The position numbers and the translations under genes are program-made. The notes under the pieces are model-generated. The model worked only from the letters and a program-made list of their open reading frames with translations, was not told the origin of the DNA and searched no databases. DNA of 64,000 nucleotides, from contig CAWDPQ010000017.1 in NCBI GenBank assembly GCA_963804245.1, positions 1-64,000 of the forward strand, read 5' to 3'. Below are positions 10,201 to 17,616 of the stretch, piece by piece; the stretch's first letter is position 1; every line of letters begins with the position of its first letter. Origin of the DNA: CAWDPQ01 sp963804245 (GTDB lineage Bacteria > Acidobacteriota > Vicinamibacteria > Vicinamibacterales > 2-12-FULL-66-21).

Positions 10201-10332
10201 AGCGCGGGTCTCCCGCTCGAGCGCGTGATCAGTCCCGCACGCGTCTCGAAGAAACGCGTCGCGCTCCTGGGGCGGCCGCTCGAGGACGGCCTGAAGTATG
10301 CTGTCGACCTGTTTCCAGCGTTCAGGGTCCAT
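7261..10332 (-). CDS. Ser/Thr protein kinase with TolB-like and TPR domains
   Basis: A 1023-residue membrane-anchored Hanks-type kinase. Residues about 1-80 form the helical leader usual in this group. The kinase domain follows: glycine loop GVGGMG at 98-103, ATP-binding Lys120, catalytic HRDIKPAN at 211-218, DFG at 231-233 and SPE at 271-273, so all catalytic residues are present. A single membrane segment lies at about 381-404. The outer part begins with a TolB/FlgO-like domain (about 410-540) and continues as TPR repeats to the end. It overlaps the upstream sigma-factor gene by 11 bp and so is translated with it. Targets are unknown. Relics of relatives lie at 778-1053, 1276-1383 and 12302-13510. 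Confidence 0.95.
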   Translation of the reverse strand: MDPERWKQVDSILQAVLERPPQERDAFLRDACGTDHALERETRALLTAQQQAGSFLDSPAIQLAARALAREQSSHADDEADDLIGRAVSHYRVVGKLGVGGMGVVYKAEDTRLHRPVALKFLSAELATDPVALTRFRREARAASALNHQNICTVYDIGEEDGRAFLAMEFLDGTTLKERIAGRGLDTETLLGVSMEVLDGLDTAHAAGIFHRDIKPANLFVTSRGRAKILDFGIAKIHTASALTVHTGSTVVGGHDHTEAGSALGTLAYMSPEQARGEEVDARTDLFSFGAVLYEMATGARPFPGETAGLVLDGILNRDPVSASRVNPEVSPDLERIIQKCLAKNRDLRYQHASDIRTDLQHLQRDTESAAVTKPARSGAMRWTVIVPAGGAVLVAIVAGLVFVNPTPALTDKDTIVLGDVSNTTGDPVFDGVLRQGLSVQLGQSPFLSLVSDQRIRQQLRLMGQPADAVLTAQLAKDVCERNGSDAVVDGSIATIGSQYVLGLQAKNCSTGDVIHEEQAQAGTKEDILDVLSRMASNLRARVGESRTSVEQHSTPLAEATTPSLEALKAYSSGINLSFASSFAEAAPLLERAVEIDPEFARAHAALGIVYSNLGESVRSMESTTKAYQLRDRASDRERFFITTMYDRQVTGNLEREQQTLESWAQTYPRDPDPHGLLAGFALTGTGKFELSIEAAKRAIALDPDVAPAHFSLVFCNLYLGRLADAEAALARASERKIEATDSLLLRYFISFLKGDRPGMLREVMRAKDRSTAEEWIMHLEGLVLARSGQLQEARRMSRLAADLAQQAGRRERAAMFEAAVAGWEGFFGDAASARRRAADALALSTGRDVQYAAAFALALSGEWSRSRALADDLEKRFPEDTSVRFSYVPTLRALISLNAGEPTAAIQVLQAPARFDLAVHGLAFNGFFGGLHAVYVRGQAHLAAHRPADAVTEFQKILAHPGIVLVDPIGAMARLQLGRALALSGDSVKARIAYQDFLNLWNAADPDTTLLKQAKTEYAKLQ

Positions 10333-10951
10333 TGCCCGTCCCGCCGCCGGTCACGATCCCACGGCGCACGCTTGGCGCCGCGCCGGCGCCGGTCAGCTCT
10401 CGGTACAGCCAGGCCTTGGCGCTGCTCCAGTCGCGCATCACAGTCACTGGCGATACCTTCAGCACCGCGGCGGTCTCTTCTACGCTGAGCCCGCCAAAGA
10501 AGCGCATTTCGACCACCTGCACCTTGCGCGGATCGAGTTGCGCGAGCGCGTTCAGAGCATCATCGAGCGCCACTAGGTCGGTCGCCGTCTCGCCTCCCAC
10601 CACGGCTGCGTCATCCAACGAGACATGCGGAATGCCGCCCCCCCGTTTCGCGTTGCGGCGCCGCGCATGGTCCACCAGGATGCGACGCATCAACTGGGCC
10701 GCGACCGCGAAGAAATGAGCGCGGTTCTGCCACTGCATGCGCTTGTAGTCGACCAGACGCACGTAGGCTTCGTTGACGAGCGCCGACGTCTGCAGGCTAT
10801 GGCCGGGGCGTTCCCCCCTCATGTATCGCCGCGCCAGGCGGTGCAGCTCGTCATACACGATCGGCGTCAGTCGGTCGAGTGCGCGCTGGTCGCCGTCGCT
10901 CCAGGCGCGCAGGATCGCGCTTACGTCACCAAGCGGCGCCTCACCGTCCAT
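10322..10951 (-). CDS. ECF-type RNA polymerase sigma factor
   Basis: A sigma-70 family factor of the ECF class, about 209 residues from the ATG at 10951. Region 2 shows LHRLARRYMRGERPGHSLQ then NEAYVRLVD; region 4 shows VVEMRFFGGLSVEETAAVL then SPVTVMRDW. It belongs to the acidobacterial and planctomycete type usually encoded directly before a Ser/Thr kinase. The frame is open to 11017, but the first 22 residues are unlike the family, so I prefer the internal start. Its end overlaps the start of the kinase gene. The pairing suggests the kinase or its signal controls this sigma factor, in place of an anti-sigma protein. Confidence 0.92.
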   Translation of the reverse strand: MDGEAPLGDVSAILRAWSDGDQRALDRLTPIVYDELHRLARRYMRGERPGHSLQTSALVNEAYVRLVDYKRMQWQNRAHFFAVAAQLMRRILVDHARRRNAKRGGGIPHVSLDDAAVVGGETATDLVALDDALNALAQLDPRKVQVVEMRFFGGLSVEETAAVLKVSPVTVMRDWSSAKAWLYRELTGAGAAPSVRRGIVTGGGTGNGP

Positions 10952-11147
10952 AAGCTCAACCGGCCTCGAGCACGGGCAATCGTGCGTCGAGGTCCGACTC
11001 CGTCGGTCAATCAACATCGTGGGTGATAGTTCTGCGCCGCGGTCTACGCCTACTCAGTCAGGGAGTCTACCAGTAACCCGGGCATGGGCGCGAAAACGGT
11101 GCCGCTGGCTACCCGACGCGCTCCAGGCCCTTACCTGAGGATTCGAA

Positions 11148-12141
11148 ATGACACGAATCAGAAGCACGCGGATCACCTCACGCATCTTTCTATTGACGCT
11201 CGCTGTCGCTGCGCTGGCAGGCGGAGGCCAGGTCGTGGCTCAGGACCGAGACGACCGCAGAGGCGAGACGAGGGTCTATACTCTCGTGCCGTCGACGTAC
11301 GGCAATCCCGAAGGGATCGCCTTCGACAAGGACAGCGGGGCCTTCTTCGTCGGCGCCACCGGGAACGGTGCCGCTGCTGGTGGGGCGATCTATCGGGGAA
11401 CGCTCGACAGACGGTTGGTAGAGGAATTCATCCCTGGCGCTCCCGGCAAAGAAGCGACAGGCATGAAGGTCTTCCGGGGGAAGTTGTACGTGGCCGGTGG
11501 TTTCTCCGGCACGGTCACTGTCTACGACATCGCGACCAAGCAGGTGATGGCCTCGTTCGCAAGCTTCGGCGCGGGCATGCTCAACGACCTCGTGGTCACA
11601 AAACATGGCGAGGTCTTCGTCACCGACTCTTTCCTTCCCACGTTGTGGCACATCACGCCGGCGCAGGTCGCGGCGGGGGGTGGCACGCCGGCGGGCATTC
11701 CGGTCGACCCGGAGATCAATTACGTGTCCGATCCGCACCCCTTCAACCTCAATGGCATCGTCGCGCTCAAGGGAGGCCGCTCACTCGATCGTGATGCAAA
11801 CCAATACCGGCTATCTGTTCCGAATCGATCTCGACGAAGACGCGCCCTATGGACGCGCGATTCATCAGATCGCCGTCGAACCGCTCCTGGACGGCGACGG
11901 GCTTCTCATCGACGGGGGCGACCTGGTGGTGGTCCAGCCGACGGGGTTGACGTTCGTGCGGCTCAATGGCAGGGCGGATCGGGGCAGGGTGGTCGAGCGC
12001 CGCACCCATCCCTCATTGCGCGAGCCATCGACAGTTGCGCGAGCGCGGAACTTCTATCTGATCGTCAACGCGGACTTCACCAACAGCGTCACACCATTCA
12101 CCGTGACGGGGCTCCCGCGCAACCACGACGACGACGAATAG
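11148..12141 (+). CDS. Secreted SMP-30/gluconolactonase-like propeller, frameshifted
   Basis: The N-terminal part (from 11148) has a signal peptide (about residues 1-32, ending QVVAQ) and propeller-like strands such as GNPEGIAFDKDSGAFFVGAT and MLNDLVVTKHGEVFVTDS. This frame leaves the homologous sequence at about 11785. The rest (QTNTGYLFRIDLDEDAPYG through VNADFTNSVTPF, stop at 12141) is in another frame. The break lies in CGCTCACTCG at 11779-11787, where removing four bases (ACTC) rejoins the frames. The full protein would be about 330 residues. It may be a true mutation or a sequence error. The function is only inferred from the fold: sugar-lactone or strictosidine-type propeller. Confidence 0.7.
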
Positions 12142-12301
12142 CGGCAGCGACCCGATGTCACGCGACCGGTATCGGCACTTACAGACTCAAGGGGGCCAAA
12201 CGCAGGAGTCCTCGTTTGGGCTGGCAACCATCTGAACTCGGAGTTCTCAGGGGCGGCGGCGGAGCCTGAACTCACAGCATGCTCCGCCTGCCGAGCTCTG
12301 A

Positions 12302-13510
12302 ATGAAGAAGATCATGGTCAAGTTGCCGGATGGTCGCCACTTCCTGTACACCCTCGTCAGCGCAGAGCCTGCCAGCGCAGGCGTCTACGTCGGCGAGCTG
12401 GGGACCACGAAACGTGAGCGGCTGATCGACGTCATCTCCTCCTGCGTCTATGCGGCGCCAGGATTTCTGGTGTACGTCCGATTCGCGACGTTGTACGCGC
12501 AGCCGTTCGACGCAGGCGCGCTCCGGTTGGTCGGCGCCCCCGTTCCGATTGCACCGGCAGTCGCCTATAACCCGCGGACCGGGCGCGTGCCGGTTGCCGT
12601 CGCCGACACCGGCGCGGTGGCGTACCGCGGACCGCTAATCACCGAACTCGTGTGGGTGGACCGTTCCGGCATTAGACAAAGCGTTGCGGCACCCGCCGGG
12701 ACCTATCTCAGCTTCTCAATTGCGCCTGATGGCCGACGCGTGGCGGCGGCGCGGCTCGACCCACGGGTCGGCACGGCAGACATCTGGATGTTCGGACCTG
12801 GCGAACACGCGATTCGTGTCACCGACAATCCCGCCTGGACGAGAGCCCGGTGTGGTCACCCGATGGCATGTACCGTGGTGACGCGTCGCGCCGGCAGAAC
12901 CGATGGCGGCTGTACCGCCGGAACCTGCCAGCGGTCGCACCTGAGGAGTTGCTGCTCGATTCGGACACGCCGGTGACGCCGCTGCAGATGGTCTCGGCGA
13001 AGGACGTGGTGTATGCGGCGCAGCGACCGCGTTTGCCGTTCGATGTATGGCAGCTCGCCGATGGGCGACGTGCCACACCGCTCATGCGGATGGGGGGCAT
13101 GACCCCGCGGATGCGCGCCTGTCTCCGGATGGTCATTGGCTGAGTTATGCCGTGCCCGAGCGAACGCCACCGGTGTCGGCCCAGACGGTGTACTTCAGCC
13201 GTCGGCCGTTCCTCGACACCCGCGAGCGATCGCGGACGCCGCATCGACGCCGCGCTGGCGCGGCGACGGCCGCGAACTGTTCTACCTGTCGCAGGACTCG
13301 TCGCTCATCGTTGTTTCCGTCGAGGATCAGGCGACGGCGAGTGCGTTGCCCGGCCGCGTCCTGTTTCGGACAGCAGCTCTTGCTCCGAGTGGGGTCGCCG
13401 GCCAGACCTACGACGTCGCGCCGGACGGCGAGCGGTTTCTGCTGAAACTTCAAGCCGGTTCGTCTCCGATCCACGTGGTCGTGAACTGGGCAGCACGATT
13501 GCCGAGATAG
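12302..13510 (+). pseudogene. TolB-like propeller half of a Ser/Thr kinase, several frameshifts
   Basis: Pieces of one propeller are spread over at least three frames. They start with KLPDGRHFLYTLVSAEP, then LVWVDRSG and FSIAPDGRRVAAAR in the first frame to about 12840. A middle piece (WSPDGMYRGDAS to QRPRLPFDVWQLADG) and SPDGHWLSYAV follow, and the final piece has WRGDGRELFYLS, YDVAPDGERFLLK and VVVNWAARLPR, stop at 13510. This is the C-terminal half of acidobacterial kinase-propeller proteins, and no kinase domain lies upstream. The many breaks point to real decay. Confidence 0.8.
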
Positions 13511-13564
13511 CGAGGACGCGCAGGGCTGTTTCGGAGTTGCCAACTCTCTTCCACCGGGTGAGAC

Positions 13565-13699
13565 TCGGGAGCTGTGTTCCCCCTTGTGGGCGCGCGGCGC
13601 TCCGTCGAAACGCGCGGCGGCATGAACGTGGTTGACTTCAGATCGATTGGTCGATGTCTTTGTGAGCATGGTCCAGTTGGAGGGGGTCGCTCACGCCCC
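13565..13699. repeat. Dispersed intergenic repeat, copy B
   Basis: It carries the same ordered blocks as 88-355: a CGGGAGCTGTGTTCCCCC block, AACGTGGT at about 13625 and the 20-nt GAGGGGGTCGCTCACGCCCC at 13680-13699. The last block is identical to 336-355. The left arm of the inverted repeat seen in copy A is absent here. The two copies bracket the relic-rich region of the window. Confidence 0.55.
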
Positions 13700-14173
13700 T
13701 TGGCGCTCATCGAAGACCTGAAAAGGACCGCAAGGTAAGTCTCAACGCGAGTGAGCGTGCGGCCTGAATTCCCAGGGCCACTACGAACAGAGTACATGCA
13801 AGACGTGAACGCTCCTGTTAATGCTGAGCCGAGAAACGCAGCCAACTGTTCAAACAAGGCGCGACGACAACGCTGTGCCGTTTCGGACAGCCGTCATCTG
13901 ACTCGATCGCTACACTTCAGTCTGCTTTCCTGCCGTTGAGGGCGGAGCTAGCTGGGACAACAGACGGTTCAACTCGACAAAACGGATCCACGGGAGCGTG
14001 GACCCACTAACACGTCCGGTGAGACCGCACCTGTGAAGCCGTAGGAACTGCTTGGGCAGACATGCGCGCGTCGGATAGGTGGATAGCGCGGCGTGGATGA
14101 TTCGTAGAAGCCGTCGGCGACGAAGCCCCCTGCCGTCACGCCCCGAAGCCAACGGCCCAGCGCTCCCGGTTGT
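13700..14173. other. Intergenic, no gene recognised
   Basis: Open frames here are short and unlike any family I know. The only structure seen is a small stem, TCCACG with loop GGAG, at about 13988-14003. It separates the decayed region from tRNA-fMet. Confidence 0.4.
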
Positions 14174-14935
<762 letters not shown>

Positions 14936-14939
14936 CGCG

Positions 14940-15266
14940 TCATGGCTCCGCTGAGACCGGCAGCTCGCTGAAGTCCAGAATCAGCTCGACGCCGCTGGCC
15001 TGATGATCGGCGACGGACGCGCGTCGGGCAGGACAGGTCAAGGGCGCCGGATACGCCAGCATCGGCGCATGATAGCGCCGAGCGATCTCGGGGGCGACGT
15101 ATCCCACCTTCCCACCGTCGGCCAGAACCGCGATGGCGTGGAGGAAATACCGATCGTCCCGCTCCGGCTGCAGCGTCACGGTCAGCTGCGACGGCAAACG
15201 GCGGACGCGCTCGATATACGCGAGGCCCGCAACCATCGGGATGCGGGGCAATGACGGCTCGGTCAT
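14940..15266 (-). CDS. HIRAN-domain-like small protein
   Basis: A 108-residue protein. Residues about 10-65 (MVAGLAYIERVRRL, LQPERDDRYFLHAIAVL, GGKVGYVAPEIARRY) have the pattern of a HIRAN domain: V-AG entry strand, an N-P-D-A-like site, then the GxVGYxxPExAR motif. HIRAN domains bind DNA ends in helicases such as HLTF and also occur alone in bacteria. The NPHDPNAV motif is altered here to RYFLHAIAV, so I am only fairly sure. It lies 4 bp before doxX and is divergent from the sirtuin. Confidence 0.6.
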   Translation of the reverse strand: MTEPSLPRIPMVAGLAYIERVRRLPSQLTVTLQPERDDRYFLHAIAVLADGGKVGYVAPEIARRYHAPMLAYPAPLTCPARRASVADHQASGVELILDFSELPVSAEP

Positions 15267-15292
15267 GATGATTCAGGCTCATTGCGAGGATA

Positions 15293-15342
15293 CTTCCGCC
15301 TAAAGGCGGAAGCCACGGACTTCTTCCGCCCAAAGGCGGAAG
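15293..15342. repeat. Pair of REP-like hairpins
   Basis: Two hairpins in tandem, each with stem CTTCCGCC/GGCGGAAG: 15293-15312 with loop TAAA and 15323-15342 with loop CAAA. Both are followed by a GCC-AC-type tail. Related hairpins lie at 16723-16742 and 61329-61382. All are between genes. Confidence 0.75.
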
Positions 15343-15353
15343 CCGCGAATTCT

Positions 15354-16142
15354 ATGCTTCCATCGGCGCTCCAGACTCTCGCCACACGGCTTCGAACCGC
15401 GCGGCGCATCACTGCGGTTACGGGAGCGGGCGTCTCGGCCGCCAGCGGCGTCCCGACCTTCCGCGGCGAAAACGGCTTGTGGCGCACCTATCGAGCTGAG
15501 GATCTGGCGACGCCGGAGGCGTTCCAGCGCGACCCTCGGCTCGTCTGGGAATGGTACGACTGGCGCCGTTCCCTCATCGCGAAGTGCACGCCAAACGATG
15601 CGCACAAAGTCCTCGCGCGCTGGAGCGAACGAGAGCACTTCACGCTGATCACGCAGAACGTCGACGGCCTGCACGAACAGCTCGGGGCACGCGTCCTGCG
15701 CTTCCACGGCTCTATCTGGGAGCTCCGTTGCACCGGATCGTGCGGCAACGCTCCCTGGGAAGATCGCCGCGCTCCCCTGCCCGAAGTTCCCCCACGATGT
15801 CCGACGTGCGCGGCGCTGGCGAGACCGGGAGTGGTCTGGTTCGGCGAGGCGATCGACAATGCCGTTCTGCACCGCGCCCTGTCGGCAACGGCCTGCGACG
15901 TCTTCCTGTCGATTGGCACGTCGTCTCTCGTGTATCCCGCCGCCAGTCTCGTCCACGAAGCTCGCCGCGGCGGCGCGTTTACGGCGGAAATCAACCCGGT
16001 CGCGACGGATTCGGCGGCGGCTGTCGATCTGGCGATCGCCATGCCGGCGGAGGAGGCGCTGCCGGCGGTGGATGCAGAACTTGGCTACCGACGGCGCGTA
16101 ACTCGTGGCTGCGTTACTCGTGGCTCGACGACTAACGACTGA
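15354..16142 (+). CDS. cobB: Sir2 family NAD-dependent protein deacylase
   Basis: A 262-residue bacterial sirtuin removing acyl groups from lysine using NAD. Seen motifs are GAGVSAASG (24-32), FRG, TQNVDG (100-105) and catalytic His118 in RFHGS. A zinc site follows with Cys126, Cys130, Cys149 and Cys152, and the C-terminal part has IGTSSLVYPAA and INP. The frame opens at 15282, but that extension is a translation of the REP hairpins, so I use the ATG at 15354. The last 20 residues (TRGCVTRGST) are a translated repeat. The stop abuts the stop of dcd on the other strand. It is a housekeeping type, with no sign of a defence partner. Confidence 0.92.
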   Translation: MLPSALQTLATRLRTARRITAVTGAGVSAASGVPTFRGENGLWRTYRAEDLATPEAFQRDPRLVWEWYDWRRSLIAKCTPNDAHKVLARWSEREHFTLITQNVDGLHEQLGARVLRFHGSIWELRCTGSCGNAPWEDRRAPLPEVPPRCPTCAALARPGVVWFGEAIDNAVLHRALSATACDVFLSIGTSSLVYPAASLVHEARRGGAFTAEINPVATDSAAAVDLAIAMPAEEALPAVDAELGYRRRVTRGCVTRGSTTND

Positions 16143-16697
16143 CTAGATCCTTGGCAACGTGACTTCCTGCTGCTTCAGATACTTCCCCTTCTTGTCTGCG
16201 TACGAGACCTCACACGCCTCGTCGCTCTGGAAGAACAGCACCTGCGCAATGCCTTCGTTCGCGTAGATCACGGCGGGAAGCGGCGTGGTGTTCGAGATCT
16301 CGAGCGTCGCGGTCCCTTCCCACTCGGGCTCGAACGGGGTCACGTTGACGATGATGCCGCAACGGGCGTAGGTGGACTTTCCCAGGCACACGGTGAGGAC
16401 GTCGCGCGGGATGCGGAAGTATTCGATCGTCCGCGCCAGGGCGAACGAATTCGGCGGGACGATGCATGTGTCCGCCTTGATATCGACGAACGACCGCGGA
16501 TCGAAATTCTTCGGATCGATCAACGTATTGTTGATGTTCGTGAATATCTTGAACTCATCGGCGACGCGGATGTCGTAACCATACGAGGAGAGCCCGTATG
16601 AGACGACTCCCACCCGCACCTGACGTTCCTCGAACGGCTCGATCATGCCGTGCTCGCGCGCCATGCGCTTGATCCACCGATCGGACTTTATGGCCAT
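16143..16697 (-). CDS. dcd: dCTP deaminase
   Basis: A 184-residue trimeric dUTPase-fold enzyme that converts dCTP to dUTP, feeding dTMP synthesis. Visible family features are the N-terminal SDRWIKRMA, SSYGYDIRVADEF, the nucleotide-binding GKSTYARCGI, and GTATLEISNTT with the catalytic glutamate. Length fits the family (about 188). It is convergent with the sirtuin and upstream of REP-like sequence. Confidence 0.97.
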   Translation of the reverse strand: MAIKSDRWIKRMAREHGMIEPFEERQVRVGVVSYGLSSYGYDIRVADEFKIFTNINNTLIDPKNFDPRSFVDIKADTCIVPPNSFALARTIEYFRIPRDVLTVCLGKSTYARCGIIVNVTPFEPEWEGTATLEISNTTPLPAVIYANEGIAQVLFFQSDEACEVSYADKKGKYLKQQEVTLPRI

Positions 16698-16722
16698 CGT
16701 TCCTCTGACTGAGAAGAGAGTC

Positions 16723-16742
16723 GCCCGCCCTAAAGGGCGGGC
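16723..16742. repeat. REP-like hairpin
   Basis: Perfect 8-bp stem GCCCGCCC/GGGCGGGC with loop TAAA, followed by CTAC. It has the same architecture as the hairpins at 15293-15342 and lies between dcd and the DUF2905 gene. Confidence 0.7.
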
Positions 16743-16755
16743 CTACGGTTAACAG

Positions 16756-16950
16756 TCAGCGTCTGAGCAGCGAGAGCAGCAGCGTCAGGATCACGCTCGC
16801 CAGAATGGACGTCATCACCGGGATATGGACGGTCGTGTTGCCGCGCTTGAACGTGAAATCTCCGGGCAGCCGTCCGATGGGCAGCCCTGCCATCATCAGC
16901 AGCCCCGCTCCGGCGATGATCAGACCGACGATCAGCAGCAGCTTGCCCAC
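16756..16950 (-). CDS. DUF2905 small membrane protein
   Basis: A 64-residue protein with two membrane segments (LLLIVGLIIAGAGLLMM and TSILASVILTLLLSLL) around the conserved loop GRLPGDF. This fits DUF2905, a family of unknown function. The start lies 3 bp after the ndk stop, so it is in an operon with ndk. Confidence 0.9.
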   Translation of the reverse strand: MGKLLLIVGLIIAGAGLLMMAGLPIGRLPGDFTFKRGNTTVHIPVMTSILASVILTLLLSLLRR

Positions 16951-16953
16951 GTG

Positions 16954-17370
16954 TTACCTGGACAACTCCAGACCCGGGAAAAAGTATCCGAGCTCGAAGC
17001 GCGCGGTGTCAGGCGCGTCCGAACCGTGCGTCGCATTGTCTTCGATGGACCGGCCGAATTCCTTCCGCAGCGTGCCGGCATCGGCTTTGGCCGGATCGGT
17101 GGCCCCCATCAGATTCCGCCACTTCCGGATGCCATCCTCCGCCTCGAGGGCGAGGACGACGACCGGCCCCGACGACATGAATTTCGTCAGGCTCGCGAAA
17201 AATGGCCGTTCGCGGTGCACCGCGTAAAAGCCTTCGGCCTCGCGCGGCGTCAGGTGCAGCTTGCGCATGGCACGGATCTGGAATCCCGAATCTTCGATGC
17301 GCTGGATGATACGTCCAATATGCCGGGCAGCGACGGCATCCGGCTTGATGATGGCAAGTGTTTGTTCCAT
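16954..17370 (-). CDS. ndk: Nucleoside diphosphate kinase
   Basis: A 138-residue enzyme that moves phosphate from ATP to other NDPs through a phosphohistidine. Motifs seen are TLAIIKPDAV at the N-terminus, FMSSGPVVVLALE, LMGATDPAKA and NATHGSDA with the active-site histidine. The frame extends to 17394, but the ATG at 17370 matches the family start. Together with dcd it makes a small nucleotide-metabolism group. Confidence 0.97.
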   Translation of the reverse strand: MEQTLAIIKPDAVAARHIGRIIQRIEDSGFQIRAMRKLHLTPREAEGFYAVHRERPFFASLTKFMSSGPVVVLALEAEDGIRKWRNLMGATDPAKADAGTLRKEFGRSIEDNATHGSDAPDTARFELGYFFPGLELSR

Positions 17371-17418
17371 TCGCTGAATTATATGTCGTCGCAACCAACA
17401 GGTCGGAGGTCCGAGCGC

Positions 17419-17616
17419 ATGAAAAACGTCCAGCCAAAGTCAGCCGCGGAGAGCGACGAGCACATCGGCGCGGTCGAGGGAGATCGCCCGACGGACTACC
17501 CGCAGCAGGGGAATCCCAACGCGCCGGCGCTCGACGACGAAGGCCTCCCGAACGATCCGGACGCGATCGCCCAGGACGTGATTGGCGCGAATATCGACGA
17601 AACCGAAGGCGGTTAG
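17419..17616 (+). CDS. Small acidic hypothetical protein (65 aa)
   Basis: A 65-residue hydrophilic, acidic protein beginning MKNVQPKSAAESDEH, with YPQQGNPNAPALDDEGLPND in the middle. It has no membrane segment and no recognised domain. The ATG at 17419 has a clean ribosome binding site, GGAGG at 17405-17409, with 9-nt spacing, which supports a real gene. The frame is open far upstream but that part is antisense to ndk. Its stop overlaps the restored stop of the S9 peptidase on the other strand. Function unknown. Confidence 0.65.
   Translation: MKNVQPKSAAESDEHIGAVEGDRPTDYPQQGNPNAPALDDEGLPNDPDAIAQDVIGANIDETEGG

Noticed and set aside
13960..14110. Integron attC-like site
   Set aside because: Some small inverted words are present, but there are no paired core sites, no cassette genes and no integrase.
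14940..16142. Sirtuin and HIRAN genes as a defence system
   Set aside because: The sirtuin is a standard CobB type with a zinc site and no effector domain, and the neighbours are housekeeping genes.
16825..17418. Long plus-strand open frame before the 65-aa gene
   Set aside because: It is antisense to ndk and DUF2905, has no family resemblance, and the ribosome binding site lies only before the ATG at 17419.
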